A stretch of 51,027 nt of DNA from Candidatus Iainarchaeum sp. (GTDB taxonomy: Archaea > Iainarchaeota > Iainarchaeia > Iainarchaeales > GCA-2688035). Positions 16,120-24,834 of this stretch are shown here, one piece after another. Location of the stretch: contig JAFCCL010000010.1 of NCBI GenBank assembly GCA_017610205.1, forward strand, positions 1 through 51,027, read 5' to 3'. The translations under genes were made by a program, and so were the position numbers. The stretch's first letter is position 1, and each line of letters starts with the position of its first letter. Below the pieces are notes generated by a model. That model was given only the letters and a program-made list of their open reading frames with translations. It ran no database searches and was not told where the DNA came from.

Positions 16120-16612
16120 AATTAATAACACAGAAAATCAAACAACAGGCCAACCAAAAGAAATGAAGGTAACAGGCCAACAGCTAATGGACACCTACAG
16201 AAACGACCAGACAAAATTAGAAGGATTAGAAAAAAAGGCAAGGTCACTGCAAAAAGTAATCAACGAAATGATTACCGCAGTAGATTCTGTAAAAGGGATA
16301 GAAAAAACAACAAGCGGTGAAAACACACTTATTCCATTAGGAGCAGGAATTTATGCAGAAGGAAAAATTACAAACACCAAAATTCTAAAAAGCAGCCTTG
16401 CAGGAAACGTACTTGTAGACACAGACATAAAAAAAGTTGTTGAAAACCTTGACCAGGACATAAAAAAAGCAGGAAAAGAAATTGCAAATACACAAAGCGA
16501 ACTGCAAAAAACACAGCGAAACCTGCAAATGGTTTCACAAATGCTGCAAAAAGGACAGCAAATGATGCAACAAAACCAAAACAAAAAAGAGCAGGCAAGC
16601 GACGTGAGCTAA
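16100..16612 (+). CDS. pfdA: Prefoldin subunit alpha
   Basis: This 170-aa subunit of the hexameric chaperone has two long coiled-coil helices at residues about 25-65 and 110-155. A beta hairpin between them includes LIPLGAGIYAEGKI, the diagnostic prefoldin alpha motif. A Gln-rich C terminus is visible. Its start lies within the LX gene. It occupies the usual archaeal position just before ftsY. Confidence 0.92.
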   Translation: MAKKKNEINNTENQTTGQPKEMKVTGQQLMDTYRNDQTKLEGLEKKARSLQKVINEMITAVDSVKGIEKTTSGENTLIPLGAGIYAEGKITNTKILKSSLAGNVLVDTDIKKVVENLDQDIKKAGKEIANTQSELQKTQRNLQMVSQMLQKGQQMMQQNQNKKEQASDVS

Positions 16613-16613
16613 A

Positions 16614-17981
16614 TTGTTCGACCTTCTCAAAAAAAAACTTGGAAAATTTGTCAAAAAAGTAAAAGGAAAAACCGAAACTGGTTCTGAAGAACAGGAAACA
16701 AAAGTTACATTGGAAGAACCTTTTAAAGAACAAGAAGAAATCAAAACGCCGGAACCAACGGCAGAAGAAACACCTGCTGCGGAGGAAGAGCCGGCTGAGG
16801 AACCTGCTGAAGAAGAATCTGCAGCTGAAGAAGAGCCTGAAGAAATTGTTGAAAAAACAATCAAAGAACCAGAACAGGTTGAAGAACCAAAAGCTGCAGA
16901 AGAAATTGAAGAACCGGAAAAAGTTGTTGAAGAAATCAAAGAACCCGAACTAGAAGTAATTGAAGAGCCTGAGCCAAAAGCAGAAGAGGAAATAGAAGCT
17001 GTTAAAGAACAAGCCGAAGAACCTGTTAAAGAAGCAGAACCAATCGAAGAACCTGCACTCAGACCTTTGGAAGAAAAAAGGACATTAAAACCAAAAATTT
17101 CAATTAGAGGAAAATTCAAAGCAGCAATTACAGGTTCTGTTGAATTAAAGGAATCAGACCTCAAAGAACTATTATGGGAACTGGAACTTTCATTGCTTGA
17201 AGCAGACGTGGAACAAACAACCGCTGAAGAAATATGCAGAAAAATAAAGGAAAGGCTTTCAGGCAAAAAAATTGCAAGAGGAAAAAGTGTTGAAAAAATT
17301 GTAAAAAAAGAAATTGGAGAAATTCTTGCCTCAATGATGCAAACAGAAGAATACGATTTATTAAAAGAGGTCAGGGCAAAAAAGCCAAAGCCATTCAAAA
17401 TACTTTTTTTGGGACCAAACGGCGCAGGAAAAACAACAAGCATTGCAAAATTGACACACTTGCTTCAAAGCAAGGGACTAAAGGTTTTGTGGGCTGCAGG
17501 AGACACTTTCAGGGCAGCAAGCATTGAACAAATGGAAGTACACGCCAGAAAACTTGGAGTTAGAGTAATAAAGCACCAGTATGGAGCAGACCCTGCAGCA
17601 GTTGCATTTGACGCAGTAAAAGCAGCTCAAAGCAAGGGCATTGACGTTGTTCTCATAGACTCTGCCGGAAGGCAGGAAACAAACAAAAATTTAATGGGCG
17701 AGCTTGAAAAAATCACAAGAGTAATACAGCCTGATTTGAAAATTTACGTAGGCGAAGCATTTACAGGGCAGGCTTTGCTGCAGCAGGCAAAAGAATATGA
17801 CAAAATCGCAGGCATTGACGCTTTCATTCTTTCAAAAATAGACTGCGATTCAAAAGGCGGAACCACAATTTCACTGCTTTACAAAATGAAAAAGCCAATT
17901 CTCTTTGTCGGAACAGGGCAAGAGTACGAAGATTTGCAGACATTCAAGCCGGAATTCATCCTCAAAAAGATAATTGAATAA
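16614..17981 (+). CDS. ftsY: SRP receptor FtsY with acidic N-terminal domain
   Basis: The TTG start gives MFDLLKKKLGKFVKK, the usual membrane-targeting helix. Residues about 20-155 are a Glu/Pro/Ala-rich acidic region. The NG domain follows, with GPNGAGKTTSIAKL (P-loop), DTFRAASIEQ, DSAGRQETN, the SKID guanine-specificity motif and GTGQEYEDLQTF. The protein docks SRP-ribosome complexes at the membrane, and partner genes srp54 and SRP RNA lie in this window. The start is 1 base after the pfdA stop. Confidence 0.96.
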   Translation: MFDLLKKKLGKFVKKVKGKTETGSEEQETKVTLEEPFKEQEEIKTPEPTAEETPAAEEEPAEEPAEEESAAEEEPEEIVEKTIKEPEQVEEPKAAEEIEEPEKVVEEIKEPELEVIEEPEPKAEEEIEAVKEQAEEPVKEAEPIEEPALRPLEEKRTLKPKISIRGKFKAAITGSVELKESDLKELLWELELSLLEADVEQTTAEEICRKIKERLSGKKIARGKSVEKIVKKEIGEILASMMQTEEYDLLKEVRAKKPKPFKILFLGPNGAGKTTSIAKLTHLLQSKGLKVLWAAGDTFRAASIEQMEVHARKLGVRVIKHQYGADPAAVAFDAVKAAQSKGIDVVLIDSAGRQETNKNLMGELEKITRVIQPDLKIYVGEAFTGQALLQQAKEYDKIAGIDAFILSKIDCDSKGGTTISLLYKMKKPILFVGTGQEYEDLQTFKPEFILKKIIE

Positions 17982-18030
17982 AAACCTGTGGAAAAAAGTC
18001 TACTTTCTATTTTGCATTGCATTATAAGAA

Positions 18031-18366
18031 GTGGAACCTTTTGGAAAAAAAATCCTTCAGGATTTCAGCAACTTGAAGGAAATGCTGCCTGACGCAATTG
18101 TCTTGTGGGAGCAATACCTTGTTTACAGCATTCCTTTGGGTGTTGCAAAGCAGGTTCAAAAGGCGATGGACCACGCTTTTGAAGGAATGAAGGGAGAGTA
18201 CAAGGGTCATATCTTTGCCGGAAGTTATGCTGGCTTTAGCGCTGCAGGAATTGGAACCGCAGCAGGAAGTTTTTCCACTGCTTTTTCCTCTGCATCCGGA
18301 ACCTCAGAAGGAGGCGGTTTCAGTAGCGGAGGCAGTGGTGGTGGCGAAGGTGGAGGCGCAGGGTAA
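18031..18366 (+). CDS. Orphan C-terminal domain of a DUF2207 membrane protein (likely remnant)
   Basis: The 111 aa from GTG contain ILQDFSNLKEMLPDAIVLWE then QYLVYSIPLGVAKQVQKAMD and a Gly/Ser-rich tail (GGFSSGGSGGGEGGGAG). This is exactly how full-length DUF2207 proteins (usually ~550 aa) end. The signal peptide, beta domain and membrane helices of the family are absent, and a stop lies directly upstream in frame. It is probably a decayed gene, or less likely a stand-alone domain. Confidence 0.65.
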   Translation: MEPFGKKILQDFSNLKEMLPDAIVLWEQYLVYSIPLGVAKQVQKAMDHAFEGMKGEYKGHIFAGSYAGFSAAGIGTAAGSFSTAFSSASGTSEGGGFSSGGSGGGEGGGAG

Positions 18367-18410
18367 AGTAAGATTTAAAAACTACAAAGGCTTTACTTGT
18401 AATAGATTTT

Positions 18411-18830
18411 ATGTCTAGCAAAAAGGGTGCAAGAAATTTATTCAGCATAGACCAGTTTGTTATACTAATTGCCTGGTTTTGTGCAATTTTTGCAATTCTT
18501 TATCTTAAAGCGTACCAACTAATTGTTCCGAGCATTATAGCATTTATTATACTAAACCTTGCACTTGGACTCTGGATTAATAAAATAATTGGACCTGCAA
18601 AACTCAATAGATTCAGAAAATATCTTGCAAGCCAAACCATTTTCCTGATTATATGGTGCCCTGTACTTTGGTTTATCCTTTGGAGTGACAGACTAGAACT
18701 TGTCCCTGTATGGATTATCATCCTGGTGGTATTCTATATAGGAATAGGACTTGTAAGCTTCAAAAGTGTTTTCTTAGACCAAAAAGAAAAGAAAGTAAAA
18801 AGGAAGAAACATAAAAAGAAAAAAAAGTAA
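18411..18830 (+). CDS. Multi-pass membrane protein with lysine-rich tail, 139 aa
   Basis: Hydrophobic helices lie at residues about 12-30, 36-55, 73-90 and 97-118. They are followed by a cytoplasmic tail that is almost all Lys/Arg (KKVKRKKHKKKKK). No family is recognised. It is convergent with htpX, with a 5-base gap. Confidence 0.75.
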   Translation: MSSKKGARNLFSIDQFVILIAWFCAIFAILYLKAYQLIVPSIIAFIILNLALGLWINKIIGPAKLNRFRKYLASQTIFLIIWCPVLWFILWSDRLELVPVWIIILVVFYIGIGLVSFKSVFLDQKEKKVKRKKHKKKKK

Positions 18831-18835
18831 ACACT

Positions 18836-19732
18836 TTACATCTTTTCAAGCCTTGCAATTCTGTCAGTTATTGGAGGATGGGTTGAAAAAAGACCCTTCA
18901 TTAAAATCTTTTGCCCCTTAAGAGGGTTTGCAATGTAAAGATGGGAAGTTGCCTTGTTGGCTGCCTCCAAAGGCTCTTTGTCAGCCCCGATTTTTTTCAA
19001 GGCAGAAGCAAGCCCTTGCGGGTAACGTGTTAGCTGTACAGCGCTTGCGTCAGCAAGATATTCACGCTTCCTGCTTATTGCAAGCTTTATCAGCTGTGCA
19101 ATTACAGGAGTGAGAATTGCAAGAATTAATCCAACAGCAATTGCTGCAATCATTACCATACCGCCTTCCTTTCCCCCGCGGCTTCTTCCAACCCCGCCAA
19201 ACAAAAACATTCTAAGCAAAAAGTCACTTAACAAAACCGCAACCCCTACAAGAATTGCTGCCATAGTCATTAGCCTTATGTCATAGTTTTTAACATGCGA
19301 CATTTCGTGGGCAACAACACCTGTAAGCTCTGCCCTGTTAAGCCTTGTAAGGCAGCCTGTTGTAACACATACAACAGAATGCTTTGGGTCACGGCCTGTT
19401 GCAAAAGCATTTATTGCACTGTCATCAATAATGTAAACATTTGGCTTTGGAATCCCTGCAGAAAGAGACATTTCTTCAACAACATTATGTAATTGCTTAT
19501 ACTTTTGTTTAGAAGCAGGCTTTGCCCTTGAAATTGCAGTAACAATTTTGCCACTGTTGTAATATGATACAATGATATAAATTATTGCAATTACTCCAAA
19601 AAGCAAAATAAACCAAAGGCTTCCAAAAATTATTGAAATAACCGTGCCCAAGGCCAGTATTATGAAAAAGAAAACAACAAACAGGAAAAAAGTTGTTCTC
19701 CTGTTTGCACTAATCTGGTCGTAGAAAGACAA
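18836..19732 (-). CDS. htpX: HtpX-family membrane zinc metalloprotease
   Basis: This 298-aa M48 protease degrades misfolded membrane proteins. Two N-terminal helices precede the zinc motif VVAHEMSHVKNYD; the third ligand Glu is in KREYLADASAV. The C terminus has STHPPITDRIARLE. The TTG start at 19732 has GGAGGGGG directly upstream, 12 bases after the lemA stop. The lemA-htpX pair is common across prokaryotes. Confidence 0.94.
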   Translation of the reverse strand: MSFYDQISANRRTTFFLFVVFFFIILALGTVISIIFGSLWFILLFGVIAIIYIIVSYYNSGKIVTAISRAKPASKQKYKQLHNVVEEMSLSAGIPKPNVYIIDDSAINAFATGRDPKHSVVCVTTGCLTRLNRAELTGVVAHEMSHVKNYDIRLMTMAAILVGVAVLLSDFLLRMFLFGGVGRSRGGKEGGMVMIAAIAVGLILAILTPVIAQLIKLAISRKREYLADASAVQLTRYPQGLASALKKIGADKEPLEAANKATSHLYIANPLKGQKILMKGLFSTHPPITDRIARLEKM

Positions 19733-19744
19733 GAAACCCCCTCC

Positions 19745-20323
19745 TTATCCAAGGTCGCTAAAGTCTGCCTTCACAACCTTTTTGTCAGCTACTGCAATTT
19801 CAAAATATTCCCTTGGCTTGCCAAAACCAAACATTCCTGCAACAATATTATTTGGAAAAACTGCAATTGCAGTATTGAACAGCATTACTGAATCATTGTA
19901 AAACTGCCTTGAGTAAGCAATCTTGTTTTCGGTTGTTGCAAACTCTTCCTGCAGGCTTTTAAAATTCTCGCTTGCCTGAAGCTTTGGATAAGCCTCTGCA
20001 ACAGCAAAAATTGTTTTCAAAGCACCTGCAAGCATGTTTTCTCCTTTTGCACTTTGCGCAGGAGTTTTTGCACTCATTATTGCAGTTCTTGCCTGAGTAA
20101 CCTGTGTCAAAACCTTTTTCTCAAACTTTGCATAACCCTTAACTGTTTCAATAAGGTTTGGAATCAGGTCAGCACGTCTTTTAAGCTGGACATCAATCTG
20201 AGCCCAGGCATTGTTAACGCGTTTTTGCTTGGTCACAAGACCGTTGTAAATTGCAATAAGAACTATTGCAAGAATTATTACAATAATCGCGATTACTATT
20301 CCGGAAATTAAAATCAAATCCAT
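19745..20323 (-). CDS. lemA: LemA family protein
   Basis: This 192-aa protein has an N-terminal membrane helix (IAIIVIILAIVLIAIYNG), then the LemA helical bundle (RVNNAWAQIDVQLKRRADLI; PNLIETVKGYAKFEKKVL) and the closing YSRQFYNDSVMLFNTAIAVF with FPNNIVAGMFGF. It is transcribed together with htpX. The molecular role is not firmly known. Confidence 0.93.
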   Translation of the reverse strand: MDLILISGIVIAIIVIILAIVLIAIYNGLVTKQKRVNNAWAQIDVQLKRRADLIPNLIETVKGYAKFEKKVLTQVTQARTAIMSAKTPAQSAKGENMLAGALKTIFAVAEAYPKLQASENFKSLQEEFATTENKIAYSRQFYNDSVMLFNTAIAVFPNNIVAGMFGFGKPREYFEIAVADKKVVKADFSDLG

Positions 20324-20385
20324 TTTTCAAAACCTCCATTAAATTAAATAATAAACTTTAATACTTGGAATTACATTGTTTAAAA

Positions 20386-21381
20386 CTATTTGCTTTTCTT
20401 TCTTGCCTTTTTCTTTCTGCGCTTTGGCTTTGCCCTGTGCTTTGGCACATTGCTTGAAAGAATGCTTTTGTCCAAAAAGTAAAGGTTTCTGAAGCAAACT
20501 GTGTCAAAAACAGTGCTCCAGACAATGTAAACAACCATTCCAAGGAAAGCAATTATTCCGACAAGTATCAGCAAGCCAACAATTGCCCCGCCCACAGACT
20601 CCATAAAACCGGCCATTATTGTAAACGGAAGTAATAAAACCTGCAAAAGCATTCTAATGGCAACAACTATTATAACATAAAAAATTACGTAGGCAAGATT
20701 TCCAAAATAATTTGCCTTCATTAACTCAAAGGATTTTTTGATTGTGGCAAAAGCCCCCTGGTTTCCAAAAAAGGCAGCCGGAGCAATAAGGCTAAGCATT
20801 GGAGAAATTAATAAAATCACTAGCACAACCAAAAAGACCAAAAGCACTGCAAAAAACAAGGGAGCAATAAGAACGGTATTTGCTATGGCTGCCCCGCCAA
20901 TTAAAGCAGGTAGTACAAAAATAGCCGGGGCAAAAGCAAGCGCAAACACTGCAAGAATAATAAGGCTTACAATAAGACTTATTAGAAAATAGGTGAAAAT
21001 CCTTGGTTTTGTCTTTTGAAATGCTTTTCCAAGGTCAAATTTTCCTGTTTTTAAAAAGTCGTTGAAAAGATTGTACCTTAGCCCAATAAAGATTGCCTCA
21101 ATAAAAGTTGCAATTATTATAAATACAATGAACAAAAGTCCAATTACTCCAATTGCACTACTGATAAAAGACATGTTTGAAAAAAGGACAGCAATATTTT
21201 CAATGCCTCCAACAGCAGTTATTGGGCCAAGAAATGCAACAAATCCAAGCAAAATAAAAACCAGAGCAATAAGTCCTGTTACAAGAACCTCAATAATAAG
21301 GATGAGAAAAAAATACAGCCACAGTGGCCAATTAAGAGTTTGCTTAAAAGATTCAGATATTGTATCAACAAAACCGACCAT
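20386..21381 (-). CDS. Six-helix integral membrane protein
   Basis: The ATG at 21381 (MVGFVDTISESFKQTL) is chosen because GAGGGGAC lies just upstream. A longer frame to 21477 would add 32 unlikely residues. About six long hydrophobic segments are visible, for example FLILIIEVLVTGLIALVFIL and VVLVILLISPMLSLIAPAAF. A basic tail ends in KKARKKSK. The architecture resembles archaeal DUF-type glycerophosphoryl-diester-phosphodiesterase-like membrane domains, but I do not claim a family. Confidence 0.78.
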   Translation of the reverse strand: MVGFVDTISESFKQTLNWPLWLYFFLILIIEVLVTGLIALVFILLGFVAFLGPITAVGGIENIAVLFSNMSFISSAIGVIGLLFIVFIIIATFIEAIFIGLRYNLFNDFLKTGKFDLGKAFQKTKPRIFTYFLISLIVSLIILAVFALAFAPAIFVLPALIGGAAIANTVLIAPLFFAVLLVFLVVLVILLISPMLSLIAPAAFFGNQGAFATIKKSFELMKANYFGNLAYVIFYVIIVVAIRMLLQVLLLPFTIMAGFMESVGGAIVGLLILVGIIAFLGMVVYIVWSTVFDTVCFRNLYFLDKSILSSNVPKHRAKPKRRKKKARKKSK

Positions 21382-21504
21382 TTGAACGTCCCCTCTTAAT
21401 TGTAAATTATGTTCAAAGAGGTATAAAAATCTATTCAATTCAAAAAAAACACAGTATTTAATTCTTTTCAAACACAAAATTGATTGGAAAAGGGGGATGC
21501 AAAA

Positions 21505-22866
21505 ATGGCTCTTGGAGAAAGACTAAGAAATGCAGTGGAAAGCCTGCGCAAGGCAACAGTTTTTGACAAAGGCACAATAAAAGAAGCATCAAAAGAGCTT
21601 CAAAGGGCATTAATTGCATCAGATGTGGAAGTAAAACTTGTTCTTGATTTAACAAACCACATAGAAGAAGAGGCAGTAAAGGAAAAGCTTCCAAAAGGGC
21701 TTTCAAGACGTGAGCACGTGCTAAAGGTTACCTATGACAACCTTGTTGAACTGCTTGGCGGCACAGCAAAGAAAGCGCCGGAGAAGCCAAAAAAAATCCT
21801 GCTGGTCGGGCTCTTTGGTTCAGGAAAAACAACAAGTGCCGCAAAAATAGCAAAACATTATATGAAACGAGGAATGAAAGTTGGAGTAATTGCGGCAGAC
21901 ACATACAGGCCTGCAGCAGTTGAACAGCTTGAACAGCTTTGCAGCAAAGCAAAAATTCCATTATTTGGAGACAAAAAGGAAAAGAATGCAGCAAAGGTTG
22001 TTGAAAAGTCCCTGAAGAAAATGAAGGGGTTTGACTTGCTTATTACAGATTCCGCTGGAAGAAGCGGCTTTGACCCGGAACTGGTAAAAGAAATAAAAGA
22101 AATTAATAAAGAATTCAAACCAGATGAAAAATGGCTTGTACTGGGAGCAGATGTTGGACAGCTTGCAAAAAAGCAGGCAGAAGCATTTCACAACGCTGTT
22201 GGAGTTAACGGAGTAATAATTACAAGAATTGACGGAAGTGCAAAAGGCGGAGGTGCGCTTGCAGCATGTGCAGTAAGCAAGGCGCCGGTTTATTTTTTGG
22301 GAACAGGAGAAAAGCTTGATGATTTACAGCGATTTGATGCCCAAAGATATCTTAGCAGAATAATGGGATACGGAGACCTGCAGGCATTGCTTGAAAAGGC
22401 AAAAGAAATTCACGAAGATGGAGAGTTAAGCCCAGAAGAACTAATGAAAGGAAAATTCAACCTTGATGTTTTTTACAAACAGCTTAAGGCAACAAAAAAA
22501 ATGGGGTCCTTAAGCAAAGTTTCAGAAATGCTTGGCTTGAAAATGCAGGTCCCCAAAGAAATGCTTGACATGACCGAAGAAAAACTAGACGGCTTTAAAG
22601 TAATCATGGATTCAATGACAGTTCAGGAAAAACAAAATCCAGAAGTGTTAAACAGAAGCAGGATTATAAGAATTGGAAAAGGCTGCGGAAAAACAGAGTC
22701 TGACGTCAGAGAGCTAATCAAAAGCTATAAGCAAATGGCAGGGATGTTTAAAAGATTCAAAAACATTGACGAAAAATCACTGCAAAAAAAAGGCGGTGGC
22801 CTTGACATGCAAAAGCTTGTAGGAATGTTTGGCAAAAAGAAAAAGAAAAAATTCAAAATAAGGTAA
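21505..22866 (+). CDS. srp54: Signal recognition particle protein SRP54
   Basis: The protein is 453 aa from the ATG at 21505, preceded by GGGGGA. The NG GTPase has LFGSGKTTSAAKIAKHY, ADTYRPAAVEQL, DSAGRSGFD, TRIDGSAKGGG and GTGEKLDDLQRFDAQR. The M domain at about residues 300-435 contains the signal-binding helices and the SRP RNA-binding motif NRSRIIRIGKGCGKTESDV. Partner SRP RNA is at 50608 and receptor ftsY at 16614. Confidence 0.97.
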   Translation: MALGERLRNAVESLRKATVFDKGTIKEASKELQRALIASDVEVKLVLDLTNHIEEEAVKEKLPKGLSRREHVLKVTYDNLVELLGGTAKKAPEKPKKILLVGLFGSGKTTSAAKIAKHYMKRGMKVGVIAADTYRPAAVEQLEQLCSKAKIPLFGDKKEKNAAKVVEKSLKKMKGFDLLITDSAGRSGFDPELVKEIKEINKEFKPDEKWLVLGADVGQLAKKQAEAFHNAVGVNGVIITRIDGSAKGGGALAACAVSKAPVYFLGTGEKLDDLQRFDAQRYLSRIMGYGDLQALLEKAKEIHEDGELSPEELMKGKFNLDVFYKQLKATKKMGSLSKVSEMLGLKMQVPKEMLDMTEEKLDGFKVIMDSMTVQEKQNPEVLNRSRIIRIGKGCGKTESDVRELIKSYKQMAGMFKRFKNIDEKSLQKKGGGLDMQKLVGMFGKKKKKKFKIR

Positions 22867-22904
22867 CAAGTGACAATTCAGAATAAGGCAACAAGTGGTA
22901 TCAA

Positions 22905-23534
22905 ATGACAATACGCAAACACAGAAAAGCACTGGCAAGGGTTTGGAGGGAAAAATTTGCAAGGCAAAAAAAAGCCAAAGTTCCAAGGAAATCAAGAGAA
23001 CTTATAAAAGAATTGCGTGTTAATGTTCCAGACCACGGGCTAAGAATGAGGTATTATAATAGAACTATTAGAAAAAAATTAATGGGGTCAAAACACGATA
23101 GAAAAATGGGATACAGTAAACTTTTCCTGACACTTAAAAGAAAGTACCGGAAAGAAATGAAAGAAAATGGAAACGCAGATGTTGTTCTTACAAAAGAACT
23201 TCAAACACCCCCGCTTAATTTTGCACTTGAAAGGGCTTTTGATATGATATCAATACACAATAAAACAAATGGGGCAAAAAAGCTGTTAAGAAAAACAAGG
23301 GTGAGAAGAATTATTTACAAAATTTACAAGCAGGAAAGAATTTCCTTCAAAGGAAAGGCCAAAATTGAATTTACTGAAAAGGAAATAAATGATTTAATGA
23401 AAGTTCTTGGTGGTTCAGGCGGAAAGGAATTTATTGAACTTTTCAAGAAAAACTTGGCGGAAGAAGCTGGTTGGGCAAGGTATTATATCAGAGCCAGAAT
23501 TGATCCTGCTTCAGTCCTTGCAAAATGGCAATAG
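22905..23534 (+). CDS. Basic hypothetical protein, 209 aa
   Basis: The protein is strongly basic, with many Lys and Arg, particularly in the first 90 residues (RKHRKALARVWREKFARQKK). It has no membrane segment, and an acidic helix lies near residue 155. A nucleic-acid or ribosome-binding role would suit the charge, but no family is recognised. It follows srp54 by 38 bases and precedes the prepilin peptidase gene by 16 bases on the same strand. Confidence 0.72.
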   Translation: MTIRKHRKALARVWREKFARQKKAKVPRKSRELIKELRVNVPDHGLRMRYYNRTIRKKLMGSKHDRKMGYSKLFLTLKRKYRKEMKENGNADVVLTKELQTPPLNFALERAFDMISIHNKTNGAKKLLRKTRVRRIIYKIYKQERISFKGKAKIEFTEKEINDLMKVLGGSGGKEFIELFKKNLAEEAGWARYYIRARIDPASVLAKWQ

Positions 23535-23550
23535 TTGGGGAAAGAATTGA

Positions 23551-24369
23551 ATGTTGTTTGAATTACTTTTAATAAGGCAGGCAATTGTTCTTGCAGGAAG
23601 CGGAGCAGCGGCTTATACTGATGCAAGAGCAGGGCTTATTCTTGACAAAATAACCTACACAATGATTGCTGCAGGAATTTTGCTGAACGTTTTTCAGCAA
23701 GAGTGGGTTTGGATTGCTGTTGGAGCAGTAGTTTTTGCAATAGGGTATGCAGTTTATTACATGGGAAAAATTGGCGGCGGAGACGTAAAGCTCTTTACAG
23801 GAATTGCTTTCCTTTTGCCATTTTACCAAGGGCAATTTTTTCTTCTAAATGCATTGTTTGCAGCATGCATTCTTGCAGTAGTGTTTTATTCAGTATACTA
23901 TCTTTTGAAATATGCAGGAAAAGGCATTGATTTGAAAGAAAACAAACAAGGAATTTGCAAAGCAATTCTCTTCGGGGTAGTTATTGGAGCTTGGCTTGGA
24001 ATTGTTTTCATTACACAGGTTGTTTCAATAACTGCACTGGGAATACTGGGAACTACATTAGTCCTTGCACTCTTGTTTCTTGCATTTGAAAAAGGAATAA
24101 GGCGGCAGTTTTTTCTCAAAAAAATCCACATAAGCAAACTTGAAGAAGATGAAGTAATTGCAACAGAATTTTTGAAAAAAGAAGTCAGGGAAAAGCTCGG
24201 ATTGAAATTCAAGGGAGTGTTTGGAGAAGAGGAAAAGGCAAAACTGAAAAAGCTTGGGGTTACAAAGGTTCCTGTTTACAGAAACATGCCGCCATTCGGT
24301 CCATTTATTTTGCTGGGGTGCATTGCGGCAATGATATGGCCCGATATAATTGGGCTGATTTTTGCCTAG
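23551..24369 (+). CDS. Prepilin/preflagellin peptidase, A24 family
   Basis: This 272-aa aspartic membrane protease removes class III signal peptides. The first catalytic Asp is in AAYTDARAGLILDKITYTMI. The second is in the GxGD motif KIGGGDVKLFTGIAFLLP. About six membrane helices are visible, plus a soluble insert (residues about 185-235) and a final helix (FILLGCIAAMIWPDIIGLIF). It probably processes the pilin-like protein at 11948. It ends 4 bases inside the convergent deaminase gene. Confidence 0.9.
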   Translation: MLFELLLIRQAIVLAGSGAAAYTDARAGLILDKITYTMIAAGILLNVFQQEWVWIAVGAVVFAIGYAVYYMGKIGGGDVKLFTGIAFLLPFYQGQFFLLNALFAACILAVVFYSVYYLLKYAGKGIDLKENKQGICKAILFGVVIGAWLGIVFITQVVSITALGILGTTLVLALLFLAFEKGIRRQFFLKKIHISKLEEDEVIATEFLKKEVREKLGLKFKGVFGEEEKAKLKKLGVTKVPVYRNMPPFGPFILLGCIAAMIWPDIIGLIFA

Positions 24370-24800
24370 AGCTCTCCAATGTCTTCTTTCCAAAGCAGGG
24401 GATTTTTTTCAATAAATGATTCCATCATTTGCCTGCATTCTGAAAGATTTAAGTTAATTACCTTAACATTGTTCCTTTGCAGAAATTTCTTCGCACCCTT
24501 AAAGGTTTTGCTTTCTCCGGCAATAACTGTTGGAATTTTGAATTCAACCACTGCACCAGCACACATAAAGCAGGGCATTAAAGTAGAGTAAAGAATTGTA
24601 TCCTTATAATTTTTCATTAAACCAGCATTTCTAATGCAAGTCATTTCAGCATGAAGCAGGGGATTGTTTTCCTGCACCCGCATATTGTGCCCCTTGGAAA
24701 GCAGTTTTCCGTCCCTTGCAAGAACAGCACCAATAGGAATTCCGCCCTCCTCCAGCCCCTTTTTTGCCTCCTCAATTGCAACCTGCATAAATTTATCCAA
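24366..24800 (-). CDS. Cytosine deaminase, yeast FCY1-like
   Basis: This 144-aa zinc deaminase has the HAE motif in PLLHAEMTCIRNAG and PCxxC in TLMPCFMCAGAVVEF. Several stretches look much more like the yeast cytosine deaminase than TadA: EEGGIPIGAVL, GHNMRVQ, KDTILYST and the C-terminal FIEKNPLLWKEDIGEL. It would convert cytosine to uracil in pyrimidine salvage. The family call is strong; the exact substrate is inferred from resemblance. Confidence 0.85.
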   Translation of the reverse strand: MDKFMQVAIEEAKKGLEEGGIPIGAVLARDGKLLSKGHNMRVQENNPLLHAEMTCIRNAGLMKNYKDTILYSTLMPCFMCAGAVVEFKIPTVIAGESKTFKGAKKFLQRNNVKVINLNLSECRQMMESFIEKNPLLWKEDIGEL

Positions 24801-24834
24801 CTTTAATCACGCCCTAAATTTTCACAACACGCCA

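Noticed and set aside
16535..17443. 302-codon Ser-rich minus-strand frame over ftsY
   Set aside because: It is the antisense of the Glu/Ala-rich ftsY arm, where GAA codons read as TTC and stop codons are scarce. ftsY is unambiguous.
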